From: Labedella populi
GTDB taxonomy: Bacteria; Actinomycetota; Actinomycetes; Actinomycetales; Microbacteriaceae
DNA length: 64,000 bases
NCBI RefSeq assembly: GCF_004078655.1
Contig: NZ_RZNC01000001.1
Coordinates: 124,001 to 188,000 of the forward strand
Direction: 5' to 3'
How positions within the stretch are numbered: the first letter of the stretch is position 1; the number at the start of each line of letters is the position of its first letter. Made by a program: the position numbers and the translations under genes. Under the pieces are notes generated by a model that had not been told where the DNA came from, searched no databases, and worked only from the letters and a program-made list of their open reading frames with translations. Below are positions 1-8,383 of the stretch, piece after piece.

Positions 1-1
1 C

Positions 2-1009
2 TCCCGCTTCGTCCAGCGCTGCGTGCTCGAAGACCTCTCCGAGACGGAACCCGCGTCACGCATCCGCGACGACTTCCAGCCGCTGCTCGATCAGTTCGGC
101 ACGTGCCCCGGTCGAACGACGGCTCTCCCCTACTCCGTCATGGCCGCCTCGGTCATCTACAACAAGACGATCTTCGAGGAGAACGACCTCGAAGTCCCCA
201 AGACGTGGAGCGAGCTCATCGAGGTCGCTGACACGCTCAAGGCCAACGACATCAACCCGTTCTACGGGACGTTCGCCGACGCGTGGACCGTCAACCAAGG
301 CTGGTTCGACTACTCCGTCGGCGGCGCGATCGACGTCCAGGCCTTCTACGACCAGATGGCGGAGCAGGGCACCGAGGTCGGACCGAACTCCGAGGTGTCC
401 TTCCAGAAGGACTTCCTCGAGCCGATCGAGAAGATGCAGCTGCTCGCGAGCGAGTACACGCAGCCCAACGCGGGAAGCCGCGCCTACGACGTCGGCAACG
501 TCGCCTTCGCCAACGGCGAGGCCACGATGTACATGCAGGGCCCGTGGGCGCTCAGCCAGATCGAGCTGACGAACCCCGACCTCGAGATCGGCACCTTCCC
601 CCTGCCGATGACCGAGGACCCCGCCGACCTCAAGGTCCGCGTCAACATGGACCTCGTCACGATGATCCCCGAGGAGGCGTCGAACAAGGAAGGCGCCTTC
701 GACTTCCTCGACTACCTGTTCACGCCGGAGATCATCCAGGAGTACAACAACTCGCAACTCGGCTTCGTACCGACGGACGACGGCTCGGCCCCGGACGACC
801 CCCGCGTCGAAGGGATGATCCCCTACTACGACGCCGGCGCGGTCTATCAGGGCCCCGGCATCCTCAACCCCCGAGCCATCCCCACCGAGAACTACGCGCA
901 GGCACTCGCTCTCGGCACCGACGCCGAGTCGATGCTGCGCACTATGGACGCCGACTGGGCGCGGATCGCGTTCCGCCAACCGGCCGTCTCGAGCGAGGAA
1001 GGCAACTGA
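2..1009 (+). CDS. ABC transporter sugar-binding protein (5' end outside window)
   Basis: C-terminal 335 residues of a family-1 extracellular solute-binding lipoprotein, which would capture a sugar outside the cell and deliver it to the two permeases that follow. The frame is already open at base 2, so the signal peptide and first domain lie upstream of the window. The visible part has the usual features of the fold: a YNKTIFEEN strand-helix, a TWSEL helix, and the late segment YMQGPWALSQI followed by the hinge region. The stop TGA shares its last base with the ATG of the first permease, so the genes are one operon. The alpha-glucosidase at the end of the operon suggests an alpha-glucoside (maltose, isomaltose or trehalose type) as substrate; that is inference. 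Confidence 0.93.
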   Translation, partial: SRFVQRCVLEDLSETEPASRIRDDFQPLLDQFGTCPGRTTALPYSVMAASVIYNKTIFEENDLEVPKTWSELIEVADTLKANDINPFYGTFADAWTVNQGWFDYSVGGAIDVQAFYDQMAEQGTEVGPNSEVSFQKDFLEPIEKMQLLASEYTQPNAGSRAYDVGNVAFANGEATMYMQGPWALSQIELTNPDLEIGTFPLPMTEDPADLKVRVNMDLVTMIPEEASNKEGAFDFLDYLFTPEIIQEYNNSQLGFVPTDDGSAPDDPRVEGMIPYYDAGAVYQGPGILNPRAIPTENYAQALALGTDAESMLRTMDADWARIAFRQPAVSSEEGN

Positions 1010-1920
1010 TGACCGCCACACGGAGCATCGTCACCGGAGGTAGCGCCCAGAAGTCGCGCAGCAACAAGCGCGTCGAACCCATCTACTACCTCTTCCTCTT
1101 CCCCGCCGTGGTGCTGTTCACGCTGGCGATCACGGTCCCCGGCATCATCGGCATCTTCTTCAGCTTCACCGACTCCATCGGTATCGGGCAGTGGGAGTTC
1201 ACCGGGTTCACGAACTACATCGCCGCATTCAGCGACCCGGCGATCCTCACGAGCTTCCTCTTCACGTTCGGCTTCGCGCTCGTGACGGTGATCCTCGTGA
1301 ACGTGATCGCGTTCCTCCTCGCGGTGGGCCTGACGGCGAAGATCCGCTTCAAGATGGGCCTCCGGGCGATCTTCGTCATCCCCATGGTCGTCTCGGGCAT
1401 CATCATCGCCTACGTCTTCGCGTTCCTCTTCCAGAACTCGTTGCCGGCCGCCGGTTCGGCGCTCGGCATCCCGTTCCTCGAGACGAGCATCCTCGCGAAC
1501 CCGGACCTCGCGTGGGTCGGCATCGTGATCGTGACGGCCTGGCAGTCGATCCCCGGAACGCTCCTCATCTACATCGCGGGAATCCTGTCCATTCCCGGCG
1601 ACGTCTACGAGGCGGCCTCCATCGACGGCGCGAACAAGCGCCAACAGCTCGTGCGGATCACGCTCCCGCTCGTCGCGGGCTACGTCGTCATCAACGTGAT
1701 CCTGGGCTTCAAGAACTACCTGAACGCCTACGACATCATCATCGGCCTCACGAACGGCGGTCCCGGCACCTCCACACGGAGCATCGCGATGACGATCATC
1801 CGGGGCTTCCAGACGGGCGACTACGCCTACCAGATGGCGACGGCGACGCTGTTCTTCATCATCACGATCATCATCGCCGTCCTGCAGCTCTCGGTGACGC
1901 GCGGAAGGAGCAACATCTGA
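1009..1920 (+). CDS. ABC transporter permease, MalF-like
   Basis: Integral membrane protein of 303 residues, one of two permeases forming the sugar channel. It has about six hydrophobic helices and the cytoplasmic EAA loop EAASIDGANKRQQLVRITLP, which docks the ATPase and is diagnostic of sugar ABC permeases. The ATG start overlaps the stop of the binding protein by one base (TGATG), and the same arrangement links it to the next permease, so translation is coupled. No ATPase gene is present; sugar transporters of this class in Actinobacteria commonly share an MsiK-type ATPase encoded elsewhere. Substrate is inferred from the neighbouring glucosidase. Confidence 0.94.
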   Translation: MTATRSIVTGGSAQKSRSNKRVEPIYYLFLFPAVVLFTLAITVPGIIGIFFSFTDSIGIGQWEFTGFTNYIAAFSDPAILTSFLFTFGFALVTVILVNVIAFLLAVGLTAKIRFKMGLRAIFVIPMVVSGIIIAYVFAFLFQNSLPAAGSALGIPFLETSILANPDLAWVGIVIVTAWQSIPGTLLIYIAGILSIPGDVYEAASIDGANKRQQLVRITLPLVAGYVVINVILGFKNYLNAYDIIIGLTNGGPGTSTRSIAMTIIRGFQTGDYAYQMATATLFFIITIIIAVLQLSVTRGRSNI

Positions 1921-2855
1921 TGTCCACGATCCCCCTCCCCACAAAGAAGACCCCCTCCGCACCGTCCGCCGCCGGAGACCCCACCTCGACCCGCTCCATC
2001 ACCACCGGTGGAACGATGCCGACGGCGAAGGGCAGGAAGAGCGGCAGCTGGTCGACGACGATCATCCTGTTCCTCTGCGCCGTGACCGTGCTCCTTCCGC
2101 TCTACGTGACCATCTCGATGGCGTTCAAGACCGGCCCGCAGTCGGTCGACGGCAACGCCTTCTCGCTCCCCGCCCCGTTCAGCATCGACGGTTTCGTCGA
2201 GGCGTGGCAGCTCACCCGGTTCCCCGTGGGCTTCGCGATGTCGTTCATCGTCACGGCGGGAACGGTGGTCGCGACGATCATCCTCGCGTCGTTCGCGTCC
2301 TACGCGATCATCCGCAACTGGGATCACCGGTTGTTCCGCTACTCCTTCTTCTACCTGCTCGGCGCGATGTTCATCCCGTTCCCCGTCGTCGCCCTGCCGC
2401 AGATCCAGCTCACCGGACGGTTCGGGCTCGACAACCCACTCGGCGTCATCATCCTCGCGACGATGTTCCAGTTGAGCTTCAGCGTGCTGCTGTTCACGGC
2501 GTTCCTCCGCTCCATCCCCATGGAACTCGAGGAGAGCGCACGGATCGACGGTGCGAGCACGTGGCAGACGTTCTGGCGGCTCATCTTCCCGCTGCTCGCC
2601 CCGATGAGCGCGACGGTCGGCATCTTCGCGTTCCTCTACGCATGGAACGACTTCATGATGCCGTCGCTCATCATCTCCGACGCGGACATGCAGACGCTGC
2701 CGGTGCGGCAGAACCTGTTCCAGTCGCAGTTCAGCAGCAACTACAACGTCGCGTTCGCCTCGTACCTGATGGCGATGGCGCCGGCGATCATCGCCTACCT
2801 GTTCGCGCAGCGCTGGGTGATGGAGGGCGTCACCCAGGGCGCGCTCAAGGGCTGA
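1920..2855 (+). CDS. ABC transporter permease, MalG-like
   Basis: Second permease of the sugar transporter, 311 residues. A polar Ser/Thr/Pro-rich N-terminus of about 45 residues precedes six predicted membrane helices. The EAA loop is EESARIDGASTWQTFWRLIF, about 100 residues before the end, and the C-terminus ends in ...MEGVTQGALKG, typical of MalG-type proteins. The start overlaps the stop of the previous permease by one base. It pairs with that protein and the upstream binding protein to import a sugar, probably an alpha-glucoside hydrolysed by the next gene. Confidence 0.94.
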   Translation: MSTIPLPTKKTPSAPSAAGDPTSTRSITTGGTMPTAKGRKSGSWSTTIILFLCAVTVLLPLYVTISMAFKTGPQSVDGNAFSLPAPFSIDGFVEAWQLTRFPVGFAMSFIVTAGTVVATIILASFASYAIIRNWDHRLFRYSFFYLLGAMFIPFPVVALPQIQLTGRFGLDNPLGVIILATMFQLSFSVLLFTAFLRSIPMELEESARIDGASTWQTFWRLIFPLLAPMSATVGIFAFLYAWNDFMMPSLIISDADMQTLPVRQNLFQSQFSSNYNVAFASYLMAMAPAIIAYLFAQRWVMEGVTQGALKG

Positions 2856-2939
2856 TCGGCACCACGATTCGGCGGCCGTCGCGGTTTCCGCGGCGGCCGT
2901 CACCACGACCTCACCGAACCAGAGAAAGGGTTCCTCTCC

Positions 2940-4613
2940 ATGACCGATGTGCTTCTCAGTGAGTCACGCCGCACCGACCCCGCCACGTGGTGGCGTCAGG
3001 CCGCGGTCTACCAGATCTACCCGCGGAGCTTCGCGGACGCGAACGGAGACGGCCTCGGCGACATCCCGGGCGTCGTCTCGCGCGCCGACTACCTCGCGGA
3101 ACTCGGCATCGACGCGGTGTGGCTGAGCCCGTTCTACCCCTCCGCGCTGGCCGACGGCGGATACGACGTGGCGGACTACCGGAACGTCGACCCGCGGCTC
3201 GGAACGCTCGAGGACTTCGACCGGATGATCGCAGCCCTGCACGAGCGGGGCATCCGCGTGATCGTCGACATCGTCCCCAACCACAGCTCGAACCTGCACC
3301 CCTGGTTCCAGGAGGCCCTCGCCGCCGGCCGCGGCTCGGCGGAGCGCGAGCGGTACATCTTCCGCGAGGGCACGGGCGAGAACGGCGAGCAGCCACCCAG
3401 CGATTGGGGCGCGGCGTTCGGCGGCTCCGCGTGGGAACGCGTCGAGGACGGCCAGTGGTACCTCCACAGCTTCGCGACGGAACAGCCCGACTTCAACTGG
3501 GACCACCCCGACGTGCGCGCCGACTTCCTCAGGACCCTGCGGTTCTGGTCGGACCGGGGCGTCGACGGCTTCCGCATCGACGTCGCCCACATGCTCACGA
3601 AGGACCTCACGGAGCCGCTCCCGAGCCGCGCGGAGCTCGAGGGTCTGCCGCACGACGGCAACCACCCGCTGAGCGACCGCGACGACGTGCACGAGATCTA
3701 CGCCGAGTGGCGTCGCGTCTTCAACGAGTACGACCCGCCCCGCACCGGGGTCGCCGAAGCGTGGGTGAGCACGCCCGAGCGGCGCGCCCGGTACGCCTCG
3801 GCCGAGGGCCTCGGGCAGGCGTTCAACTTCGACCTGCTCGTCGCCGATTTCGACGCCGCGCAGTTCCGCACGATCATCGCCGACAACCTCGCGCAGTCGG
3901 CGGCGTCGGGATCGTCGACCACGTGGGTGCTGTCGAACCACGACGTCACCCGCCATGCGACCCGCTACGGACTGCCGGCTCTCGAGGGGCGACCGGTCAA
4001 GCAGGGCGTCGAGTGGATCAAGGCGGGCGGACCGGAGGACTGGATCGACCGCGAGCAAGGCCTCCGCCGGGCCCGCGCGGCGACCCTGCTGCTCCTCGGC
4101 CTGCCCGGAAGCGCCTATCTCTATCAGGGCGAGGAGCTCGGGCTGCAGGAGGTCGCGGACATCCCCGCCGACCGCAGGCAGGACCCGGCGTTCTTCCGCG
4201 GCGGCGAATTCGACGGCTTCGGTCGCGACGGTTGCCGCGTGCCGCTGCCGTGGACGGCCGCGGGCCCGTCGTTCGGTTTCGGTGAAGCCGAGGCGCACTT
4301 GCCGCAGCCGGCGTCGTTCGCGAAGTACGCCGTCGACGTCGAGGCCGCCGATCCCGATTCGACGCTGTCGCTCTACCGCGAGGCGCTCCGGCTCCGCCGC
4401 GTGCTTCAGACGGACGAGCAGCTCGAGTGGACCGAGACGGGCCGCGCCGACGTCCTGAGCTTCGTCCGTCCGAACGGCTGGCGCGTCGTGACGAACTTCG
4501 GCACGGCCCCGTTTGACCTCGGCGCGGACGCCTCCCGCATCGTCCTCGGCCCGGTCGACGCGGGCTCTCTCCCCGCCGAGTCCACCGTCTGGATCGCCCC
4601 CGCCGGTCGCTGA
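2940..4613 (+). CDS. Alpha-glucosidase, glycoside hydrolase family 13
   Basis: Cytoplasmic enzyme of 557 residues expected to release glucose from the imported alpha-glucoside. All four GH13 regions are present: DIVPNHSS (110-117), GFRIDVAH with nucleophile Asp214, EAWV with acid/base Glu273, and LSNHD with transition-state Asp335. The N-terminal WWRQAAVYQIYPRSF segment is typical of the oligo-1,6-glucosidase / alpha-glucosidase subfamily. It lies 84 bases after the permeases in the same direction, with a GAGAAAGGG ribosome site before the ATG. Oligo-1,6-glucosidase or trehalose-cleaving activity are alternatives that motifs alone do not separate. Confidence 0.95.
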   Translation: MTDVLLSESRRTDPATWWRQAAVYQIYPRSFADANGDGLGDIPGVVSRADYLAELGIDAVWLSPFYPSALADGGYDVADYRNVDPRLGTLEDFDRMIAALHERGIRVIVDIVPNHSSNLHPWFQEALAAGRGSAERERYIFREGTGENGEQPPSDWGAAFGGSAWERVEDGQWYLHSFATEQPDFNWDHPDVRADFLRTLRFWSDRGVDGFRIDVAHMLTKDLTEPLPSRAELEGLPHDGNHPLSDRDDVHEIYAEWRRVFNEYDPPRTGVAEAWVSTPERRARYASAEGLGQAFNFDLLVADFDAAQFRTIIADNLAQSAASGSSTTWVLSNHDVTRHATRYGLPALEGRPVKQGVEWIKAGGPEDWIDREQGLRRARAATLLLLGLPGSAYLYQGEELGLQEVADIPADRRQDPAFFRGGEFDGFGRDGCRVPLPWTAAGPSFGFGEAEAHLPQPASFAKYAVDVEAADPDSTLSLYREALRLRRVLQTDEQLEWTETGRADVLSFVRPNGWRVVTNFGTAPFDLGADASRIVLGPVDAGSLPAESTVWIAPAGR

Positions 4614-4616
4614 ACG

Positions 4617-4845
4617 AGTGGTTCGTCGTGGGCTTCTCGCCGCGCAAGACGGCCCTCACGATCTACGGATCCACGACGGCTACGGCCCCGAGAATCCGCT
4701 CCTCGCCGACCTCGGCCCGCACACCACGGGCGTCGGCTGCGTCTACGTCAAACGCCTCGCCGCGCTCGATCTCGCCGTTCTCGAAAGCCTCGTCCGCAAC
4801 GCGTGGGCCTCCGCGCCGCCCGCCACCGATCCCCACCAGTTATAG
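4617..4845 (+). pseudogene. Remnant of a DUF1801 (YdhG-like) protein, frameshifted
   Basis: Directly after the glucosidase stop, one frame reads EWFVVGFSPRKTALTIYG and, from about base 4662, a second frame reads IHDGYGPENPLLADLGPH followed by VGCVYVKRLAALDLAVLE. Together they match the C-terminal half of DUF1801 proteins (PRK..LT.Y ... L..LG.H.TG..C.Y.KRL). The N-terminal half is absent and a shift of one frame separates the two parts, so this is a decayed gene, not an expressed one. Assignment is from memory of the family pattern. Confidence 0.72.
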
Positions 4846-4894
4846 CGTTTGCGCGGATATGAGGCGGTAGACCGCCGCGCATCGGCGCAAACGC
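4845..4894. repeat. Nested inverted repeat (hairpin)
   Basis: Outer arms GCGTTTGCGC (4845-4854) and GCGCAAACGC (4885-4894) are perfectly complementary, and an inner stem GGCGGT-ag-ACCGCC occupies 4863-4876. There is no T tract. Bases 4844-4871 match 12485-12512 at 21 of 28 positions, so it may be a dispersed element. It could also serve as a transcript end for the upstream operon. Confidence 0.6.
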
Positions 4895-4947
4895 ACTACT
4901 TCACGGGGGTCCGGGGCCGGGCGGGCGGGCCGCGGGACGGCGGCCCG

Positions 4948-5417
4948 CTACGTGCGGGGGAGGATCGTCGCCGCGATCACGGCGTTCCCGATGATCGCCG
5001 CCATCGTGCGTGTCACCGCGTCGGCCGCCGCGGCCGCGACCCAGTCGCCGCGTTCAAGCGCCTTGCTGCGCATGTAGAGGTCGCCGCTCCACGGGATCGC
5101 AGCGAGCACCGCCTGCACCCCGCGTGGCTTCTCCGAGATGTAAACCCACGCCGGGCGAGGAGTTCATCCGCGACGGCCTCGTCGTCGAGGGCGTGGACGC
5201 GGCGCGAGAGCACACCGTCCTGCCGTACCTCCACGCGTTCCGCGAGCGCGAGATCGCCGAGCACCGCGCCGCCGAGCACGAAGAACAGGACGCTCTCGCC
5301 CGCGATGCTCCCCGAGTCCGGCTGGAAGAGCAGGAGCAGCACATCTTCGACGATCAGGCGCTCGCCGAGCGACGAGTCCGAATCGGTCGTGGAACGGGGG
5401 TGGGGGTGGGGCGTCAT
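4948..5417 (-). pseudogene. GPP34 (GOLPH3-like) family protein, internally deleted
   Basis: Starting at the ATG that overlaps the regulator stop by 4 bases (ATGA), the frame reads LIVEDVLLLLFQPDSGSIAG and then FFVLGGAVLGDLALAERVEV, the conserved start of GPP34 phosphoinositide-binding-like proteins. After about residue 90 this frame runs into nonsense. Another frame then reads YISEKPRGVQAVLAAIPW and KALERGDWVAAAAADAVTRT, the family's C-terminal part, up to a stop at 4948. About 60-70 central residues are missing compared with the usual length of about 220, and a frameshift lies near 5150. The gene was evidently co-transcribed with the MerR-type regulator. Confidence 0.7.
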
Positions 5418-6214
5418 CTGCTCTCTCCCCCGTCAGAGTCGAGCCGATCGTCGGGGTCGATCAGATCGTCGGGGTCCGAGGCGGCCCTCGCCGTCTCGAC
5501 CTGCTCACGTGCCAGGACACTCGCCCGGGCGATCACGTCGAGTTGAGCCTCGTTGTACAGCTCCCTGAAGGTCTCGACGAAGGTGTCGGACGTGACACGA
5601 GGCCCCTTCAAGAGGTGCGCATCCGGTTCGGTCAACCAAGGATGATCGATCACCTGCCGAGCGATTGCCGGAGCGAACATCGCGGCGATCCGCTGCCGGG
5701 TCTCATCGTCGGCATCCACGGTGAGCGCCTCGAACTCGGCACTGCCGTCATCGGAATCCGTCTCGACCATCGTCCGGAGATCCTTCATGGCCTCCCGGTC
5801 GTACAGTTGCTCGTAGACGAGCATGAGCGATCGTTCGGGCGTCGACAGCCGCTTGGCGACGTCTTCGAAGCCGGGTGGGAGATCGGTCGCCGTGGAGCCT
5901 TCGAGGATCGCTCGGATCTCCGCTCGCGCTCGCTGTAACCTCTCGATACTCGCCTCGAGATCCGAGTCGATCGCGAGCAGAGCACCCGCCGGCGAATCAC
6001 CGCCGGAACCCACGCTCTCGATCTGAGACAGGGGGACGCCGAGGTCACGGAGCCGCCTGATCTGCAGCAGGCGCACAAGGTGCCGGGCACCGTACTGCTT
6101 GTAGCCGTTCGACATGCGGTCGGGTTCCTCGAGCAACCCCGATCGGTGATAATGACGCACCGTGTTCACGGTCGTCCCCGCGAGTTCGGCGAGCTCGCTC
6201 GTGCTCCAGGGCAT
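5414..6214 (-). CDS. MerR family transcriptional regulator
   Basis: DNA-binding regulator of 266 residues. Residues 1-70 form a MerR winged helix-turn-helix: STSELAELAGTTVNTVRHYH, then the wing with NGYKQYGARHLVRLLQI and RRLRDLGVPLSQIE. A helical segment (about 85-110) would be the dimerisation coiled coil, followed by an acidic helical C-terminal domain of unknown ligand. Its own promoter (6268-6298) has a 19-bp spacer carrying a dyad, the hallmark of MerR control, and three near copies precede the esterase, the ABC exporter and the small multidrug export gene, so it probably governs itself and those genes. The downstream GPP34 gene, overlapping by 4 bases, is broken. Confidence 0.9.
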   Translation of the reverse strand: MPWSTSELAELAGTTVNTVRHYHRSGLLEEPDRMSNGYKQYGARHLVRLLQIRRLRDLGVPLSQIESVGSGGDSPAGALLAIDSDLEASIERLQRARAEIRAILEGSTATDLPPGFEDVAKRLSTPERSLMLVYEQLYDREAMKDLRTMVETDSDDGSAEFEALTVDADDETRQRIAAMFAPAIARQVIDHPWLTEPDAHLLKGPRVTSDTFVETFRELYNEAQLDVIARASVLAREQVETARAASDPDDLIDPDDRLDSDGGESR

Positions 6215-6267
6215 CGGTCATCCTCTCCGTCTCACCACGTCCAGGTCTCGGCCGCTGTGCTCAAGCA

Positions 6268-6298
6268 ATTCAAGACCGTATTCCCAGAACAGGGTCAA
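6268..6298 (-). promoter_or_regulatory. MerR-type promoter/operator of the regulator gene
   Basis: Read on the minus strand: -35 TTGACC (6298-6293), a 19-bp spacer, and -10 TTGAAT (6273-6268), about 55 bases before the ATG at 6214. The dyad ACCCTGTTC-TGG-GAATACGGT sits between the boxes (7 of 9 paired positions), as expected for MerR proteins that untwist an overlong spacer. It resembles the promoters at 6399, 11126 and 11630. Confidence 0.7.
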
Positions 6299-6398
6299 GG
6301 ATGAGCCTGCAGCGGAAGGGATCTGCAGAGTTCATCCGAATCCTGACCACCATTCTCCCTACCGACGAGCCGGCATCCCACTCGTTTTCGGTGTGCGC

Positions 6399-6429
6399 TT
6401 GACCGCGTTCCGAGAACACGGCCTTGACT
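6399..6429 (+). promoter_or_regulatory. MerR-type promoter/operator of the esterase gene
   Basis: -35 TTGACC (6399-6404), 19-bp spacer containing GCGTTCCGAGAACACGGC, and a poor -10 TTGACT (6424-6429), followed 70 bases later by the esterase ATG. The spacer dyad matches those at 6268, 11126 and 11630. A second TTGACT-GTGTTCCGAGCAC block directly follows and may be a second site. Confidence 0.65.
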
Positions 6430-6499
6430 GTGTTCCGAGCACTCGCGCGGACACTACCGATCGGCCGTCCGTGCACCGACACCGGAGGAGCGACAATCG

Positions 6500-7561
6500 A
6501 TGGACAACCCCCATGAGCGGCCGAGGGCCGTTATCGAGGAGCGCCGTCGGCGCTGGCCGACCGTCGTGGCCGGGATGATCGCGCTGGTGCTGCTGACGAT
6601 CGCCGCTGGGACCGCGCTGTTCCAACTCGGGCTACCGAACACGAGCGGCGACGGCGACACCACCCACGTGTACCACGACGCGGACGGCGATTGGCTGCCG
6701 TACCAGGTCCATCTCCCTCCGCAGCACGACGACTCCACGGCGCTGCCGGTGATGCTGGCGCTGCACGGCTGCGGCATGACCGGTTTCGGCTGGAACTCGA
6801 TGGAGCGCACGACGCAGTTCGACGCCCTCGCCGACCGCGAGGGCGTCATCGTCGTGTATCCGAGCCAACGCCCCTTCGCGAACCCCCTCAACTGCTGGAA
6901 CTCGGCCGACCCTCGCCATCAGCAGCGCGGAAGCGGCGAACCGGCACTCCTCGCGGGAATCGCCCGTGAGGTCGTCGAGACGTATGGAGCCGACGCATCC
7001 CGCGTCCACGTCTCCGGGGCGTCGTCGGGTGCCGGCACCGCTGTCATCCTGGGCGTCACTTACCCGGACGTCTTCGCGACCGTGACGTCGGTCGCGGGTG
7101 GAGAGTACGGATTGAACCGTGTCGACCCAGACGATCCCGGCGCGACGCCAGCCGTCGAGACCGCGCGGCAGGCGTGGGCGCAGATGGCCGATCGACAGCG
7201 GACCGTTCCTCTTCTCGTGATTCAAGGAGGGAATGACGAGGTCGTACCCGAGATCGTCGGCGATCGTCTCGTCGAGCACTGGAGCGCCGTCTACGACCTC
7301 GTCGACGACGGGTCGCTCAACGACAGCTTCGCTCTCACGATCGAGACGTCGGCGACGCCGGCCCAGGACGGCCGCCGGGCGTTCGAGCTCACCCGCTTCA
7401 CCACTGCCGACGACCGGACCCTCATCGAGTACTACGTCGTTCCGACGATGGATCATGCGTGGCCCGGCCCCACGGGCGAGGGCCAGTACACGGACCGTGC
7501 CGGACCGGACGCCTCAGCGCTCGCATGGCACCTCGCCGCGCAGCACTCACTGGCGGACTGA
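6500..7561 (+). CDS. PHB depolymerase-like esterase, membrane anchored
   Basis: Alpha/beta hydrolase of 353 residues related to the extracellular short-chain PHB depolymerase / LpqC-type esterases. Residues 1-20 are charged, 21-45 form one membrane helix, so the catalytic domain is probably outside the cell. The oxyanion region is LALHGCG (87-92), the lipase box is GASSG (173-177) with nucleophile Ser175, and the C-terminal catalytic His is in PTMDHAWPGP. The ATG has a strong GGAGGAG ribosome site. The promoter at 6399 places it under the neighbouring MerR-type regulator. The true substrate is unknown; PHB degradation, feruloyl-ester cleavage or another ester activity are all possible. Confidence 0.88.
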   Translation: MDNPHERPRAVIEERRRRWPTVVAGMIALVLLTIAAGTALFQLGLPNTSGDGDTTHVYHDADGDWLPYQVHLPPQHDDSTALPVMLALHGCGMTGFGWNSMERTTQFDALADREGVIVVYPSQRPFANPLNCWNSADPRHQQRGSGEPALLAGIAREVVETYGADASRVHVSGASSGAGTAVILGVTYPDVFATVTSVAGGEYGLNRVDPDDPGATPAVETARQAWAQMADRQRTVPLLVIQGGNDEVVPEIVGDRLVEHWSAVYDLVDDGSLNDSFALTIETSATPAQDGRRAFELTRFTTADDRTLIEYYVVPTMDHAWPGPTGEGQYTDRAGPDASALAWHLAAQHSLAD

Positions 7562-7658
7562 GCCGGGACCCCGCGGCTCGCGGCTCCCGCTCGACCCGGT
7601 TCCAGGGACACGGGAATCAATGTGCGGAGGAGTTCAACCACCGAGAGGAAGGCACGCG

Positions 7659-7946
7659 ATGCGCAACGTGATCCGGGACCCGATGACGCACGACCACGAA
7701 GACGAACTCGTCCTCTTCCGCGTGGGTCTCAGCGCGGATGGCTGGACGCGCCCAGACCTCTGGCTCCCGCCTCACCGCGCCGAGAGCCTCTCCATTGCGA
7801 CACCCGCGATGGGTCCGGCTCGTGCGACGGCGGTTGTCCAGGAGCCTCACGGCGGGGGCGGGGGTCGCGAGCGTATGGCCGCCGTCGAGACGAGCGCTCA
7901 CACCTCGGCTCCGTCATCTCGGCGCAAAGCGGGTGAGGTCCTCTGA
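7659..7946 (+). CDS. Hypothetical protein, coupled to a small membrane protein
   Basis: Frame of 95 residues with a good ribosome site (GAGAGGAA, 9 bases before the ATG) whose TGA shares one base with the ATG of the next gene. Its N-terminal half is mixed and plausible (RDPMTHDHEDELVLFRVGLS), while the second half is Ser/Gly/Arg-rich with no recognisable domain. I do not recognise the family. The coupling and spacing argue that it is translated; composition of the second half argues for caution. Confidence 0.5.
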   Translation: MRNVIRDPMTHDHEDELVLFRVGLSADGWTRPDLWLPPHRAESLSIATPAMGPARATAVVQEPHGGGGGRERMAAVETSAHTSAPSSRRKAGEVL

Positions 7947-8152
7947 TGCGTACCCTCCGCACCGTCGGTACAGTCCTCCTCGCGATCGGTTTCGCCCTGC
8001 TCGCCATGGCCATCCTCATCCGCGATCCCACGGCGCTCGACGCCAACATCGGCGCAGGCGCACTGTCCCTCGTCGGTATCCCGCTCGGTACGGCCGGCCT
8101 CGTCCTCGTCGTCGTGAGCGCCATCGTCCGCCGGTCACGCCGCTCGGACTGA
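7946..8152 (+). CDS. Small two-helix membrane protein
   Basis: Protein of 68 residues with two hydrophobic segments (about 6-25 and 38-60) joined by a short loop and ending in a basic tail RRSRRSD, which predicts both ends inside the cell. The ATG overlaps the stop of the preceding 95-residue frame. No family or function recognised. Confidence 0.72.
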   Translation: MRTLRTVGTVLLAIGFALLAMAILIRDPTALDANIGAGALSLVGIPLGTAGLVLVVVSAIVRRSRRSD

Positions 8153-8383
8153 GGACGGATCGGGGGCCGGCCATGTGTCCAGGCGGTCCTCGCCGTCGTC
8201 ATCAGCCGACGGACGGCCGCTGCGTCTCCACCCGATTCTGTGTCGGGAGACGGCGATCTCGTGCAAAGCGTGCAGGGGTCAGGGAGATCACCCTCCCGGA
8301 CGGCACCGGTCATCCCGGTTCCGGATGACCACACCGCTTTGCGTCGATGCGATGGGCTCATGACGCGGGTGAGCGACGACGCC

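Noticed and set aside
4950-5413. Plus-strand frames between the glucosidase and MerR genes
   Set aside because: They are low-complexity shadows; the minus strand shows GPP34 homology.
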